The position numbers and the translations under genes are program-made. The notes under the pieces are model-generated. The model did no database searches. It saw only the letters and a list, made by a program, of their open reading frames with translations, and was not told the origin of the DNA. Below are positions 1-7,917 of a stretch of DNA of 25,842 nucleotides, piece by piece. The DNA lies in the IMG/VR virus record IMGVR_UViG_3300017788_000150, positions 1 to 25,842 of that record. One strand, 5' to 3'. The DNA comes from a virus. Numbering within the stretch: position 1 is the stretch's first letter; every line of letters starts with the position of its first letter.

Positions 1-375
1 ACTATTGATGCTAACATTGATCTCGGTTTTGATATCTGTCTCAGTAAGCGAATTCGTCTTGCGGGCATTGACACGCCTGAGAGTAGAACAAAAGATGAAT
101 ACGAAAAGAAACTCGGACTCGAAGCAAAAGAGTGGATGAAGAATAGATTACAATTTGCTAAAAATATAATCATCAAAACAGAACTTCCAGACAGCACAGA
201 GAAGTATGGAAGAATTTTAGGATGGCTATATATTAATAATGAACCCTCTTCATTAAATGAGCAGATGATCCAACAGGGTTATGCTTGGTCTTATCTTGGA
301 AATACTAAAGTTAAAGACTTTAAACTTCTAGAATCTAGACGTAATGGTGAAGTGGATACCCGCAATTATGTATGA
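1..375 (+). CDS. Thermonuclease-like (SNase-fold) protein, 5' truncated
   Basis: The open frame enters from the left edge with no start codon in the window and ends at TGA 373-375, leaving about 124 visible residues. Around residues 19-27 it reads RLAGIDTPE, the staphylococcal-nuclease signature in which Arg, Asp and Glu form the active site and Ca2+ site. A later stretch (EKYGRILGWLYI, then LNEQMIQQGYAW) matches the usual SNase C-terminal half (E-K-Y-x-R, then N-x-x-M-I-x-x-G-x-A). The family cleaves DNA or RNA phosphodiester bonds; the physiological target in the phage is unknown, with nucleotide salvage or DNA processing before packaging as possibilities. It overlaps the terminase start by 4 bases (ATGA), so the two are probably translationally coupled. 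The internal ATG at 136 is not the true start because the catalytic motif lies upstream of it. Confidence 0.85.
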   Translation, partial: TIDANIDLGFDICLSKRIRLAGIDTPESRTKDEYEKKLGLEAKEWMKNRLQFAKNIIIKTELPDSTEKYGRILGWLYINNEPSSLNEQMIQQGYAWSYLGNTKVKDFKLLESRRNGEVDTRNYV

Positions 376-2021
376 ATTATAACGACATTTATCTTGGCAA
401 TCCTAATCTAAAAAAAGCAAACGTAACTGTTGAGTTTACACAAGAACAGATTGAAGAATTTATCAAGTGTAGTCGAGACCCACTTTACTTTGCAAAGGAA
501 TATGTAAAAATTGTTTCCTTGGATGAAGGTCTTATTCCATTTAAGGTATGGGATTTCCAAGAGCAACTTATTAAGAATTTTCACCAAAATAGATTTAACA
601 TTGCAAAGCTCCCACGTCAGACAGGAAAATCAACAACGTGTGTTTCCTATCTGATGCACTATGCATTGTTTAATGATAATAGTAAGATTGCTATTCTTGC
701 AAACAAGGCAGAAACGTCAAGAGAACTTTTGTCTCGTTTGCAACTATCATATGAAAATCTTCCCAAGTGGATGCAACATGGTATTGTATCCTGGAACAAG
801 GGATCCTTAGAATTAGAAAACGGTTCTAAGATTATTGCTGCATCTACATCATCTAGTGCAGTTCGAGGGAACTCGTTTAATATTATCTTCCTAGACGAGT
901 TTGCATTCATTCCAAATAATATTGCAGAGCAGTTCTTCTCTTCTGTATATCCTACGATTTCATCTGGTAAAACAACCAAGGTAATTATCATTTCGACACC
1001 AAACGGAATGAACATGTTCTATAAACTTTGGCATGATGCTGAAAGGCAGAAGAATAGTTATATCCCTCTAGAAGTTCATTGGTCTCAGGTTCCTGGCCGT
1101 GATGCTGCATGGAAAGAACAAACAATTGCAAATACTTCTCAGAGACAGTTTACTCAAGAATTTGAGTGTGAGTTTCTGGGATCGGTTGATACTCTAATCA
1201 ATCCAGCAAAATTAAGGAATATGGTTTATGAAGATCCCATTACATCGTACAAGGGATTAGATATTTACGAAGAATCCAAACCAGAGCATCAATACATACT
1301 AACAGTTGATACTTCAAGAGGAACGAGTCAAGATTACTCAGCATTTATCATTGTGGATATTACAACTATCCCATATAACATTGTAGGTAAGTACAAAAAT
1401 AACGACATCAAACCAATCCTATTACCAAATATTATTCATGACGTTGCTAAAAATTATAATAAAGCATACATTTTAATCGAGGTAAATGATATTGGAGGAC
1501 AAGTTGCCGATATCTTACAATACGATCTTGAATACGACAATCTTTTAATGTGTTCAATGAGAGGACGTGCAGGTCAAATTGTAGGATCTGGTTTCAGTGG
1601 TAAGAAAGCTTCGTTGGGAGTTCGCATGACTGCTGCTGTTAAGAAGGTTGGTTGTTCTAACCTGAAGGCACTAATAGAAGAAGACAAACTTATTGTAAAA
1701 GATTACGATATTATTAGTGAACTGACAACATTCATTCAGAAAGGTAATTCGTTTGAGGCAGAAGAAGGATGTAATGATGACTTAGCAATGTCTCTAGTTA
1801 TCTTTTCTTGGCTTGCTATGCAACCTTATTTCAGGGAAATGACTGACAATGATGTTCGCCAAAGAATCTTTGATGATCAAAGAGAAGCAATTGAAGCAGA
1901 CATGGCACCATTTGGATTTATTCTAGATGGAACAGAAGAAGAAAGTTTTGTTGATGTTCAAGGTGATAGATGGCATTTAGATGAATACGGTGATGCTGCA
2001 TATATGTGGGAATACAGGTAA
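372..2021 (+). CDS. 17: Terminase large subunit (gp17)
   Basis: This is the DNA-packaging motor ATPase and headful nuclease of T4-like phages. The 549-aa product shows a Walker A-type motif LPRQTGKST (about residues 80-88), Walker B IIFLDE (171-176) followed by the catalytic Glu, and the coupling motif STPNG (208-212). A C-terminal RNase H-like nuclease follows, with D313 in TVDTSRG, a second acidic segment EVNDIGG and a third near NDDLAMS. The length is close to T4 gp17 (about 610 aa) but shorter at both ends. The start overlaps the preceding nuclease stop (ATGA), and the stop overlaps the next start (TAATG). No late promoter is visible directly upstream, so it is probably read from a promoter left of the window. 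Confidence 0.97.
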   Translation: MNYNDIYLGNPNLKKANVTVEFTQEQIEEFIKCSRDPLYFAKEYVKIVSLDEGLIPFKVWDFQEQLIKNFHQNRFNIAKLPRQTGKSTTCVSYLMHYALFNDNSKIAILANKAETSRELLSRLQLSYENLPKWMQHGIVSWNKGSLELENGSKIIAASTSSSAVRGNSFNIIFLDEFAFIPNNIAEQFFSSVYPTISSGKTTKVIIISTPNGMNMFYKLWHDAERQKNSYIPLEVHWSQVPGRDAAWKEQTIANTSQRQFTQEFECEFLGSVDTLINPAKLRNMVYEDPITSYKGLDIYEESKPEHQYILTVDTSRGTSQDYSAFIIVDITTIPYNIVGKYKNNDIKPILLPNIIHDVAKNYNKAYILIEVNDIGGQVADILQYDLEYDNLLMCSMRGRAGQIVGSGFSGKKASLGVRMTAAVKKVGCSNLKALIEEDKLIVKDYDIISELTTFIQKGNSFEAEEGCNDDLAMSLVIFSWLAMQPYFREMTDNDVRQRIFDDQREAIEADMAPFGFILDGTEEESFVDVQGDRWHLDEYGDAAYMWEYR

Positions 2022-2248
2022 TGGATATCAATCAACAAATATCACTAGAGCATTTATTATTTGTTGATCGTCAATGCAGAACGTGTGGTATCACTAAAAA
2101 TTTATTAACTGATTTCTATAGGACTAGAAAGGATCGTGGATCTTACCCATCCTCATATTCATATGAATGTAAACTTTGCACTATCAAAAGAATACAAGAT
2201 GGTAGAAAGACAGATATTAACCTTACGTGGGACTATCCTGACTGGTAG
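2021..2248 (+). CDS. Small zinc-finger-like protein, unknown function
   Basis: The 75-aa product has two CxxC pairs (CRTCG near residue 19 and CKLC near residue 50) separated by about 28 residues with basic and aromatic content, which suggests one structural zinc site of the HNH or zinc-ribbon kind. No HNH catalytic histidines are obvious. The start is placed at ATG 2021, whose A is the last base of the terminase TAA stop, giving a tightly coupled TAATG junction. An in-frame GTG at 2006 would lie inside the terminase gene and is less likely. Small CxxC proteins after gene 17 look familiar from cyanomyoviruses, but I cannot assign a function. Confidence 0.8.
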   Translation: MDINQQISLEHLLFVDRQCRTCGITKNLLTDFYRTRKDRGSYPSSYSYECKLCTIKRIQDGRKTDINLTWDYPDW

Positions 2249-2288
2249 TTTGTTCATGCATTGTTTCCCCAATAGAAATATAGCAAAT

Positions 2289-2296
2289 TATAAATA
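2289..2296 (+). promoter_or_regulatory. T4-type late promoter for tail sheath gene
   Basis: An exact TATAAATA octamer lies 32 bases upstream of the gene 18 ATG. This is the T4 late-promoter -10 element recognised by gp55-bound RNA polymerase; cyanophage versions are described as NATAAATA. It sits in the 3' part of an inverted repeat (TAGAAATAT at 2273-2281 with ATATTTCTA at 2294-2302). A ribosome site AGGAA (2316-2320) follows before the ATG. Confidence 0.85.
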
Positions 2297-2328
2297 TTTC
2301 TAGAATCCACCCCTTAGGAAATAATAAC

Positions 2329-4560
2329 ATGGCATTAAGTCAATTTTCCCCAGGTGTAGTTATCAGAGAAATTGATAACACAACTGTAACCACTGTATCC
2401 AATCCCACTTTTGGTGCATTAGTGGGTCCTTTCGCAAAAGGCCCAATCGAACAAGTAGTAACCATTACTTCCGAGTTAGATCTTGATAAAGTTTTTGGCA
2501 AACCAAATGATCTTAATTATGAGTATTGGTTCTCTGCTGCTCAGTATCTTACTTATGGCGGAGCTATTAAAATCGTAAGAACTGATTCTACCTCTGCCAA
2601 AAACGCAGTTAGCAATGGTACAGCAGTTAAAATTCGTAACGAAGATGATTACGAGACAAACTATGAATATGGTAGTACTCCATGGTATTTCGCATCTAGA
2701 ACGGCAGGAGACTATGGAAATGGTGTAAGAGTTTATGTAACTGATGCAGGACCAGACCAAATTCTTACCATCGATGCACCAACATCAGGAAACGAATTCC
2801 AGTTTGTTGTTGGCGATGCTATCTCGGCTGCTAGTGGTGCTGCTGGTAAGGTCTACAAATACAGCCACAAAGTTCAACTTGCCGAAGGTGTTGTGGGTAA
2901 ATTTGCCCCTGGCGTCGCTGTGATTGGTGGGGACGGTTGTACAGTTCTTGCATACGATGAACTTAACAGAGTTCTTGAAGTTTTACTGGACTCTGATTAT
3001 ATTGGTATTGTTACTCCTGCAGACACTGTTACTCAATCAGCAACTGGTGCTTCTGGAGTTGTTGCAACAGGCACTACAGCAGTTAAGAGAGAGTTACTCG
3101 TTGTTCTCAACAAAGGATCTATTAGTTTTGCTAATGGTAACGACATCCTCGATGACAACGCTGCAGAGTGCAACATTGGTAGCGTACAGAAAGAGTATCT
3201 AACTAGAGAAGTATTTCCTGGTTTGAAGTGGGCCAATATCGGCATTCGTCCTGGTACTTCACCTTCAGTTGCTTCTAAGAATGGTTTCAGAGATGAACTA
3301 CACATTGTTGTTGTTGACACCGAAGGAAAGATCACTGGTACTCCTAATACAATCCTAGAAAAATTTGTTGGTTTGTCAAAAGCATCTGATGCTAAGACTC
3401 CCAATGGTGAAGTCAATTACTATAAGCCTGCAATCGCTGGAAAATCAGCTTACATTTACATCGGAGATCATAACCAAGCAGACACATTCCAAGTTGGTGC
3501 TGGTTCCTCTGATGGAGATTGGGGCCAAGCATCTGCAAACGTGAGTTTTGATCTTGCACAAGGAGCATCAGTAACTAATCCAATTGGTGGAGATGTATTG
3601 GTTGGATCCGTAGAAGGACCAACTGTACAATATGTTCTTTCTGGTGGTGTTTCTAATTACACCCCAACTAACTCAGAATATATTAATGCATTAACTTATC
3701 TTTCAGACGCAGAATCCCAGGACATAGACTTCTTTATTCCTGGAGCGATGGGTGCAAGCCAATCAGAAGGTCTTGCAAGAGTCGCTGCAATTGTTTCTTT
3801 GGTTGAAGGAAGAAAAGATTGCATGGCGTTCTTCTCTCCACTTAGAGAACTTGTCGTTGGTTTGAGTGATACAAATCAGATTACAACAAACTTGGTTAAC
3901 TGGTTCTCCAAACTCCCAAGCACATCATATGCTGCTTTTGATACTGGATACAAGTACATCTATGATAGATATAACGATACTTTCCGTTATATCCCTTGCA
4001 ATGCTGATATGGCCGGTCTCTGCTTATCAACACAAGTTAATGCAGATCCATGGTTATCTCCTGCTGGATTCCAAAGAGGAGTTCTAAGAAATGCTATTCG
4101 TCTAGCATATTCACCCAATAAAGCACAAAGAGATCAACTTTATGTTGAAAGAGTCAACCCAATCGTTGCTTTCCCTGGTCAAGGTATTGTTCTTTTCGGA
4201 GACAAGACTGCTCTGGGTTATCAATCTACATTTGACAGAATTAACGTTCGTCGTCTCTTCTTAACCATTGAAAAATCAGTTGCTAGAGCAGCACAAAATG
4301 TATTGTTCCAGCAAAATGACGATACATCCAGATCTAGTTTTGTTAATGTCGTTGAGCCTTTCCTTAGAAATATTCAAGGCAGAAGAGGTTTAACGGACTT
4401 CCTCGTTAAGTGTGATCAATCAAATAATCCACCTGACGCTGTTGATAGAGGTGAGTTTTTTGCTGAGATTTATCTCAAGCCAACAAGAACCATCAACTAT
4501 ATTTCAATTTCCTTCATTGCAACGAGAACTGGTGTTGCATTCGAAGAAGTTGCTTCGTAA
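2329..4560 (+). CDS. 18: Tail sheath protein (gp18)
   Basis: This is the contractile sheath subunit, polymerising around the tail tube and contracting on injection. The 743-aa product is longer than T4 gp18 (659 aa). The N-terminus (MALSQFSPGVVIREID) and the C-terminal domain (KPTRTINYISISFIATRTG) are characteristic of myovirus sheath proteins. The extra length appears to lie mainly at residues 145-255, which contain two glycine-rich beta-type motifs, GDAISAASGAAGKV (about 162-175) and DTVTQSATGASGVV (about 232-245), before the frame returns to typical sheath sequence (KRELLVVLNKG). It has its own late promoter and an AGGAA ribosome site, and is followed 34 bases later by the tube gene. Confidence 0.97.
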   Translation: MALSQFSPGVVIREIDNTTVTTVSNPTFGALVGPFAKGPIEQVVTITSELDLDKVFGKPNDLNYEYWFSAAQYLTYGGAIKIVRTDSTSAKNAVSNGTAVKIRNEDDYETNYEYGSTPWYFASRTAGDYGNGVRVYVTDAGPDQILTIDAPTSGNEFQFVVGDAISAASGAAGKVYKYSHKVQLAEGVVGKFAPGVAVIGGDGCTVLAYDELNRVLEVLLDSDYIGIVTPADTVTQSATGASGVVATGTTAVKRELLVVLNKGSISFANGNDILDDNAAECNIGSVQKEYLTREVFPGLKWANIGIRPGTSPSVASKNGFRDELHIVVVDTEGKITGTPNTILEKFVGLSKASDAKTPNGEVNYYKPAIAGKSAYIYIGDHNQADTFQVGAGSSDGDWGQASANVSFDLAQGASVTNPIGGDVLVGSVEGPTVQYVLSGGVSNYTPTNSEYINALTYLSDAESQDIDFFIPGAMGASQSEGLARVAAIVSLVEGRKDCMAFFSPLRELVVGLSDTNQITTNLVNWFSKLPSTSYAAFDTGYKYIYDRYNDTFRYIPCNADMAGLCLSTQVNADPWLSPAGFQRGVLRNAIRLAYSPNKAQRDQLYVERVNPIVAFPGQGIVLFGDKTALGYQSTFDRINVRRLFLTIEKSVARAAQNVLFQQNDDTSRSSFVNVVEPFLRNIQGRRGLTDFLVKCDQSNNPPDAVDRGEFFAEIYLKPTRTINYISISFIATRTGVAFEEVAS

Positions 4561-4594
4561 CCCTTTTTCAAAATAGCACAGGAGAACACAACAA

Positions 4595-5329
4595 ATGGCA
4601 CAGAATAATAGGGCTAAAATCACAACCTTTAGAGCCAACTCACAACTAGACTATGCAAGACCCAATCTATTCCAAGTAGATATCGATTGGCCAGCTGCTC
4701 TTGTAGCACTTATCGGGGGAACTCCTGATACTGGATCCACTGTTGGTAGCACAGTTTTAACGGCATCGGCACTGGCGGCGCCAAGTGCCACCAGCGGGTC
4801 GGGCAGCACCACCGCCAGTGGTCCAGATTCTGCAAGAAGACTTGGTGCATTCACTATTAAAGCAGCCCAAATTCCAGCATCAGTTGTTGGAGTTATTGAG
4901 GTTCCTTTCCGTGGAAGAATGCTCAAGATTGCTGGAGATAGAACCTTTGAACCATGGACTATTACCATTCACAACGATACTAGTTTTATTCTAAGATCAT
5001 ATTTTGAAAGATGGATGGAAGCAATTCAACTTTATGATGAGAATGCTACCGAGTTTGACTACGGTAATACGCCATCTGCAGACCCACAATACCTAAAGTA
5101 TATGGCTCCAATGCGTGTATCACAATTAGATAGAAGAGGTAATGCAGTAAGATCGTATGACTTTGTTGATGTATGGCCTTCAAACATTGCCGCAATTGAT
5201 CTCGATTACGGATCAAACGATGCTATCGAAGAGTACACTGTTGAACTGCAAGTTCAATACTTCAGACCTCTGGCCATGCCTAGTGGTACTGGTGGTACTG
5301 GATCTGGTACTCTAATTGAATTAGAATAA
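4595..5329 (+). CDS. 19: Tail tube protein (gp19) with extra internal and C-terminal segments
   Basis: This is the inner tail tube subunit, through which DNA passes. It is recognised by the MAQNNRAKITTFRA start, the VPFRGRMLKIAGDRTFEPW block and the DVWPSNIAAIDLDY block. The 244 aa compare with 163 in T4. The excess lies in an internal Gly/Ser/Thr/Ala-rich segment (about residues 48-80, bases 4735-4835) and a Gly-rich tail (SGTGGTGSG) made of repeated GGTACT units near 5285-5311. The internal segment is encoded by a very GC-rich island (4761-4820, 45 of 60 bases G or C), unlike the rest of the gene, with codons such as GCG, GCC, ACC and GGG. The start has a clear AGGAGA ribosome site (4580-4585). 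It is probably co-transcribed with gene 18. Confidence 0.93.
   Translation: MAQNNRAKITTFRANSQLDYARPNLFQVDIDWPAALVALIGGTPDTGSTVGSTVLTASALAAPSATSGSGSTTASGPDSARRLGAFTIKAAQIPASVVGVIEVPFRGRMLKIAGDRTFEPWTITIHNDTSFILRSYFERWMEAIQLYDENATEFDYGNTPSADPQYLKYMAPMRVSQLDRRGNAVRSYDFVDVWPSNIAAIDLDYGSNDAIEEYTVELQVQYFRPLAMPSGTGGTGSGTLIELE
4770..4820 (+). repeat. Inverted repeat bounding a GC-rich island inside gene 19
   Basis: A perfect 9-bp inverted repeat, CACTGGCGG (4770-4778) and CCGCCAGTG (4812-4820), encloses 33 bases of very GC-rich sequence. It lies in frame within the tail-tube gene. As RNA it could form a strong hairpin inside the coding region; as DNA it could mark an inserted segment. Confidence 0.7.
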
Positions 5330-5351
5330 TTAGAAGCACCATAATAATTTT

Positions 5352-5359
5352 GATAAATA
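5352..5359 (+). promoter_or_regulatory. Late promoter for portal gene
   Basis: GATAAATA matches the cyanophage late motif NATAAATA (7 of 8 bases to the T4 consensus) and lies 29 bases upstream of the gene 20 ATG in the gene 19-20 gap. It overlaps the left arm of a 9-bp inverted repeat. Confidence 0.65.
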
Positions 5360-5384
5360 GTATCGGACTAATCTTCGATACTAT
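5357..5384 (+). repeat. Inverted repeat between late promoter and portal start
   Basis: ATAGTATCG (5357-5365) and CGATACTAT (5376-5384) form a perfect 9-bp inverted repeat with a 10-base loop. It ends 3 bases before the gene 20 ATG and leaves no purine-rich ribosome site. No T-run follows, so it is not a normal terminator. It may be a start-site secondary structure or an operator. Confidence 0.6.
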
Positions 5385-5387
5385 AAA

Positions 5388-7019
5388 ATGTCTCAATTAT
5401 TTGGATACTCTATCGAGAGAGCAAAGAAGGTTCCGAAAGGGCCTTCTTTTGTGCAGAAAGACAATCAGGACGGAGCAACTCCTATTGTTGCTGGCGGTCA
5501 TTACGGTTATTATGTAGATATTGACGGAACCGTCAAGAATGAATGGGAGATGATTACTCGTTATAGAGACATGATTCTTCAACCAGAGTGCGACTCTGCT
5601 GTAGATGATGTTGTTAATGAAACTATTTGCGGAAGTTATAATGATGTTCCTGTTTCGATTAACTTAGAAAATATAAAAGGTGTTAGTGAAAAAGTTAAAA
5701 AATTAATTCGTGAAGAGTTTGATTATGTTTTAGAACTTTTAGATTTTGAAAACAAATCGTATGAAATTTTCCGTCGCTGGTATGTTGATGGAAGACTTTT
5801 TTATCATAAGATCATCGACCCGAAAGATCCTGCAGAAGGAGTTATCGAACTCCGTTATGTAGACCCAAGGAAAATTCGTAAGGTTATCGAAATCGAAAAT
5901 AGACCAGAAAGAGTAGATCCAACAAATCCATCTCAAGCGTTTATGCAAAAAACGGTTGAGTATTTTATTTACAATGGTAAGGGTTTAAAGGCTGGTGATA
6001 CTCAAGGAATCAAAATTGCTACAGATGCAATCACTTTTGTGCATTCTGGAATTTTTGATATGAACAAAAACATGGTGGTTTCTCACCTCCATAAAGCAAT
6101 CAAAGCAGTTAATCAGTTGAGAATGATCGAAGACTCACTGGTTATCTATCGTCTATCTCGTGCGCCAGAACGTAGAATTTTCTACATTGATGTTGGTAAT
6201 CTACCCAAGATTAAGGCAGAGCAATATCTCCGTGAGGTGATGTCTCGCTACAGAAACAAACTTGTATATGATGCGAATACTGGAGAGATCAAAGATGATC
6301 GCAAATTTATGTCGATGCTTGAGGACTTTTGGCTCCCTCGTCGTGAGGGTGGTAGAGGAACGGAAATTAGTACTCTCCCTGGTGGGCAGAATTTGGGTGA
6401 ACTGGAGGATGTCAAATACTTCCAAAAGAAACTCTACAAAGCATTAAATGTTCCCTCATCAAGATTAGAAACAGAAACTACATTTAATATTGGTCGTTCA
6501 ACTGAAATTACCAGAGACGAACTTAAGTTCCAGAAATTTATTAACCGTCTTCGCAAGCGTTTCTCTGATCTTTTCCAAGATATTCTTAAGACTCAACTTC
6601 TACTTAAGGGTGTAATTACCCTTGAAGATTGGGATCAAATTAAAAATCATATTCAATATGATTTCATTGCAGACAATTACTTCAATGAACTCAAGGGTAT
6701 GGAGATGATGAATGAGAGAATGAATCTCGTAGCAACAATGGATCCATTTGTTGGTAAGTACTTCTCTATTGAACAAATTCGCCGTAATATTCTTAAGCAA
6801 ACTCCTGAAGAGTTTAAAGAAATTGATAAGCAAATTGAAAAGGAAATGGAAGAAGGTAAGATCATGGATCCAAATGCAATGATAGATCCTGCAACTGGAA
6901 TGCCGATGGATCCTAATGCCGATCCTAATGCTCTCCCACCCGCCGAAGAACCTGGTGCAGTGGTTGGTAATGAAGGAATTGAGGCTGATCCTGCAGACTT
7001 GAAAAAAGCAGAATTCTAA
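5388..7019 (+). CDS. 20: Portal vertex protein (gp20)
   Basis: This is the dodecameric portal at the unique head vertex, nucleating head assembly and serving as the channel for packaging. The 543-aa length agrees with T4 gp20 (524 aa). Conserved blocks include DSAVDDVVNETI near residue 70, RRIFYIDVGNLPK in the centre and a TEITRDELKF(Q)KFI stretch. The DNA at 6172-6196 matches, as I remember it, the CPS1/CPS4 cyanophage g20 primer, and 6748-6768 nearly matches the reverse primer CPS8. The C-terminal 50 residues are low-complexity (M-D-P-N-A repeats). There is no convincing Shine-Dalgarno sequence before the ATG. Confidence 0.97.
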   Translation: MSQLFGYSIERAKKVPKGPSFVQKDNQDGATPIVAGGHYGYYVDIDGTVKNEWEMITRYRDMILQPECDSAVDDVVNETICGSYNDVPVSINLENIKGVSEKVKKLIREEFDYVLELLDFENKSYEIFRRWYVDGRLFYHKIIDPKDPAEGVIELRYVDPRKIRKVIEIENRPERVDPTNPSQAFMQKTVEYFIYNGKGLKAGDTQGIKIATDAITFVHSGIFDMNKNMVVSHLHKAIKAVNQLRMIEDSLVIYRLSRAPERRIFYIDVGNLPKIKAEQYLREVMSRYRNKLVYDANTGEIKDDRKFMSMLEDFWLPRREGGRGTEISTLPGGQNLGELEDVKYFQKKLYKALNVPSSRLETETTFNIGRSTEITRDELKFQKFINRLRKRFSDLFQDILKTQLLLKGVITLEDWDQIKNHIQYDFIADNYFNELKGMEMMNERMNLVATMDPFVGKYFSIEQIRRNILKQTPEEFKEIDKQIEKEMEEGKIMDPNAMIDPATGMPMDPNADPNALPPAEEPGAVVGNEGIEADPADLKKAEF

Positions 7020-7045
7020 ATACTATATAAGGAGATTGAATTATT

Positions 7046-7210
7046 ATGTCAACAGAAATTTTCGATAGCATTTTTGCAAAAAATAACGCATACACCGTTG
7101 AGCTTGTTACTGACACATTGCAGTCTAAAGCATATGACCTAATCCAACAGAGAAAGGTTGATGTGGGGCAAAATATGTTTAACCAAGAAGAACCAGAGGA
7201 ACAGGAATGA
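7046..7210 (+). CDS. 67: Prohead core protein, gp67-like
   Basis: A 54-aa gene lies between portal and protease, exactly where T4 has genes 67/68. It has an AAGGAG ribosome site (7029-7034) and ends at TGA 7208-7210, overlapping the protease ATG. The product contains AYDLIQQRKVDVGQNMF and ends EEPEEQE. The spacing of D-L-I, K, F and the acidic E-E-P-E tail resembles T4 gp67 (DLIKEEK...F...EEPED, from memory). T4 gp67 is an 80-aa acidic core component cleaved by gp21 during maturation; this version has a much shorter acidic tail. Assignment rests on position plus this motif. Confidence 0.75.
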   Translation: MSTEIFDSIFAKNNAYTVELVTDTLQSKAYDLIQQRKVDVGQNMFNQEEPEEQE

Positions 7211-7854
7211 TGAAACTAATTACAGAGAATATCGAAGATATTCAAGTTCTTACCGAAGAGAAGGACGGTAAGAAAAATTACTACATTGAAGGTATTTTCC
7301 TTCAAGGTGATCTAACTAATCGTAATGGTAGAAATTACCCTGTAAATATTTTAGAACGCGAAGTTACTAAATATAATGAGAACTTTGTTGGAACAGGCAG
7401 AGCTCTTGGGGAACTCGGTCATCCTGATGGTCCTACTATCAATCTAGATCGTGTTTCTCATAAAATTCTTTCTCTTTCGAGAGAAGGAAATAACTTCGTA
7501 GGTAAAGCAAAACTCTTAGAAACCCCCATGGGTAAAATTGCTAAGAGTCTTCTAGATGATGGAGTTAAACTCGGAGTTTCTTCCAGAGGACTTGGTTCAA
7601 TGACCGAGAAAGATGGAGTTAACTACGTTGGTGAAGATTTCATGCTTGCTACTGCTGCTGATATCGTAGCCGATCCTTCTGCTCCAGATGCTTTTGTTGA
7701 AGGAATCATGGAAGGTAAAGAGTGGGTTTGGGACAGTGGTCTCCTTAAGGAAGTTGAACTCAACAAAATTAAGAAAACTATTGACGAATCAACTCAATAT
7801 AATCTTCAAGAACGCAAAGTAAAAGCTTTTGCAGCGTTCCTAAGAAGTCTTTAA
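7207..7854 (+). CDS. 21: Prohead core protein protease (gp21)
   Basis: This serine-type protease of the herpesvirus-assemblin-like fold resides in the prohead core and processes scaffold and capsid proteins before packaging. The 215-aa product matches T4 gp21 (212 aa). The catalytic His is likely H72 in GELGHPDGP, and the Ser lies in GVSSRGLGS (S125 or S126). Two consecutive ATGs occur at 7207 and 7210; the first overlaps the TGA of the gp67-like gene. It is co-transcribed with the upstream head genes and followed by a late promoter for the scaffold. Confidence 0.95.
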   Translation: MMKLITENIEDIQVLTEEKDGKKNYYIEGIFLQGDLTNRNGRNYPVNILEREVTKYNENFVGTGRALGELGHPDGPTINLDRVSHKILSLSREGNNFVGKAKLLETPMGKIAKSLLDDGVKLGVSSRGLGSMTEKDGVNYVGEDFMLATAADIVADPSAPDAFVEGIMEGKEWVWDSGLLKEVELNKIKKTIDESTQYNLQERKVKAFAAFLRSL

Positions 7855-7865
7855 TTATTTGTACA

Positions 7866-7873
7866 TATAAATA
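7866..7873 (+). promoter_or_regulatory. Late promoter for scaffold gene
   Basis: An exact TATAAATA lies 44 bases upstream of the gene 22 ATG. It continues as TATAAATAATTAC, a 13-mer shared exactly with the gene 23 promoter at 8947. A strong AAGGAGT ribosome site follows near 7902-7908. Confidence 0.88.
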
Positions 7874-7917
7874 ATTACACGAAATATCCGTAAAACAATA
7901 GGCAAGGAGTACTTCTA

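Noticed and set aside
3033-3416. 127-aa minus-strand frame within gene 18
   Set aside because: No motif, promoter or ribosome site, and fully contained in the sheath gene.
4770-4820. GC island as an insertion-sequence remnant or terminator
   Set aside because: There is no target duplication, transposase or T-run, and the reading frame passes through intact. It is kept only as an unusual in-frame segment.
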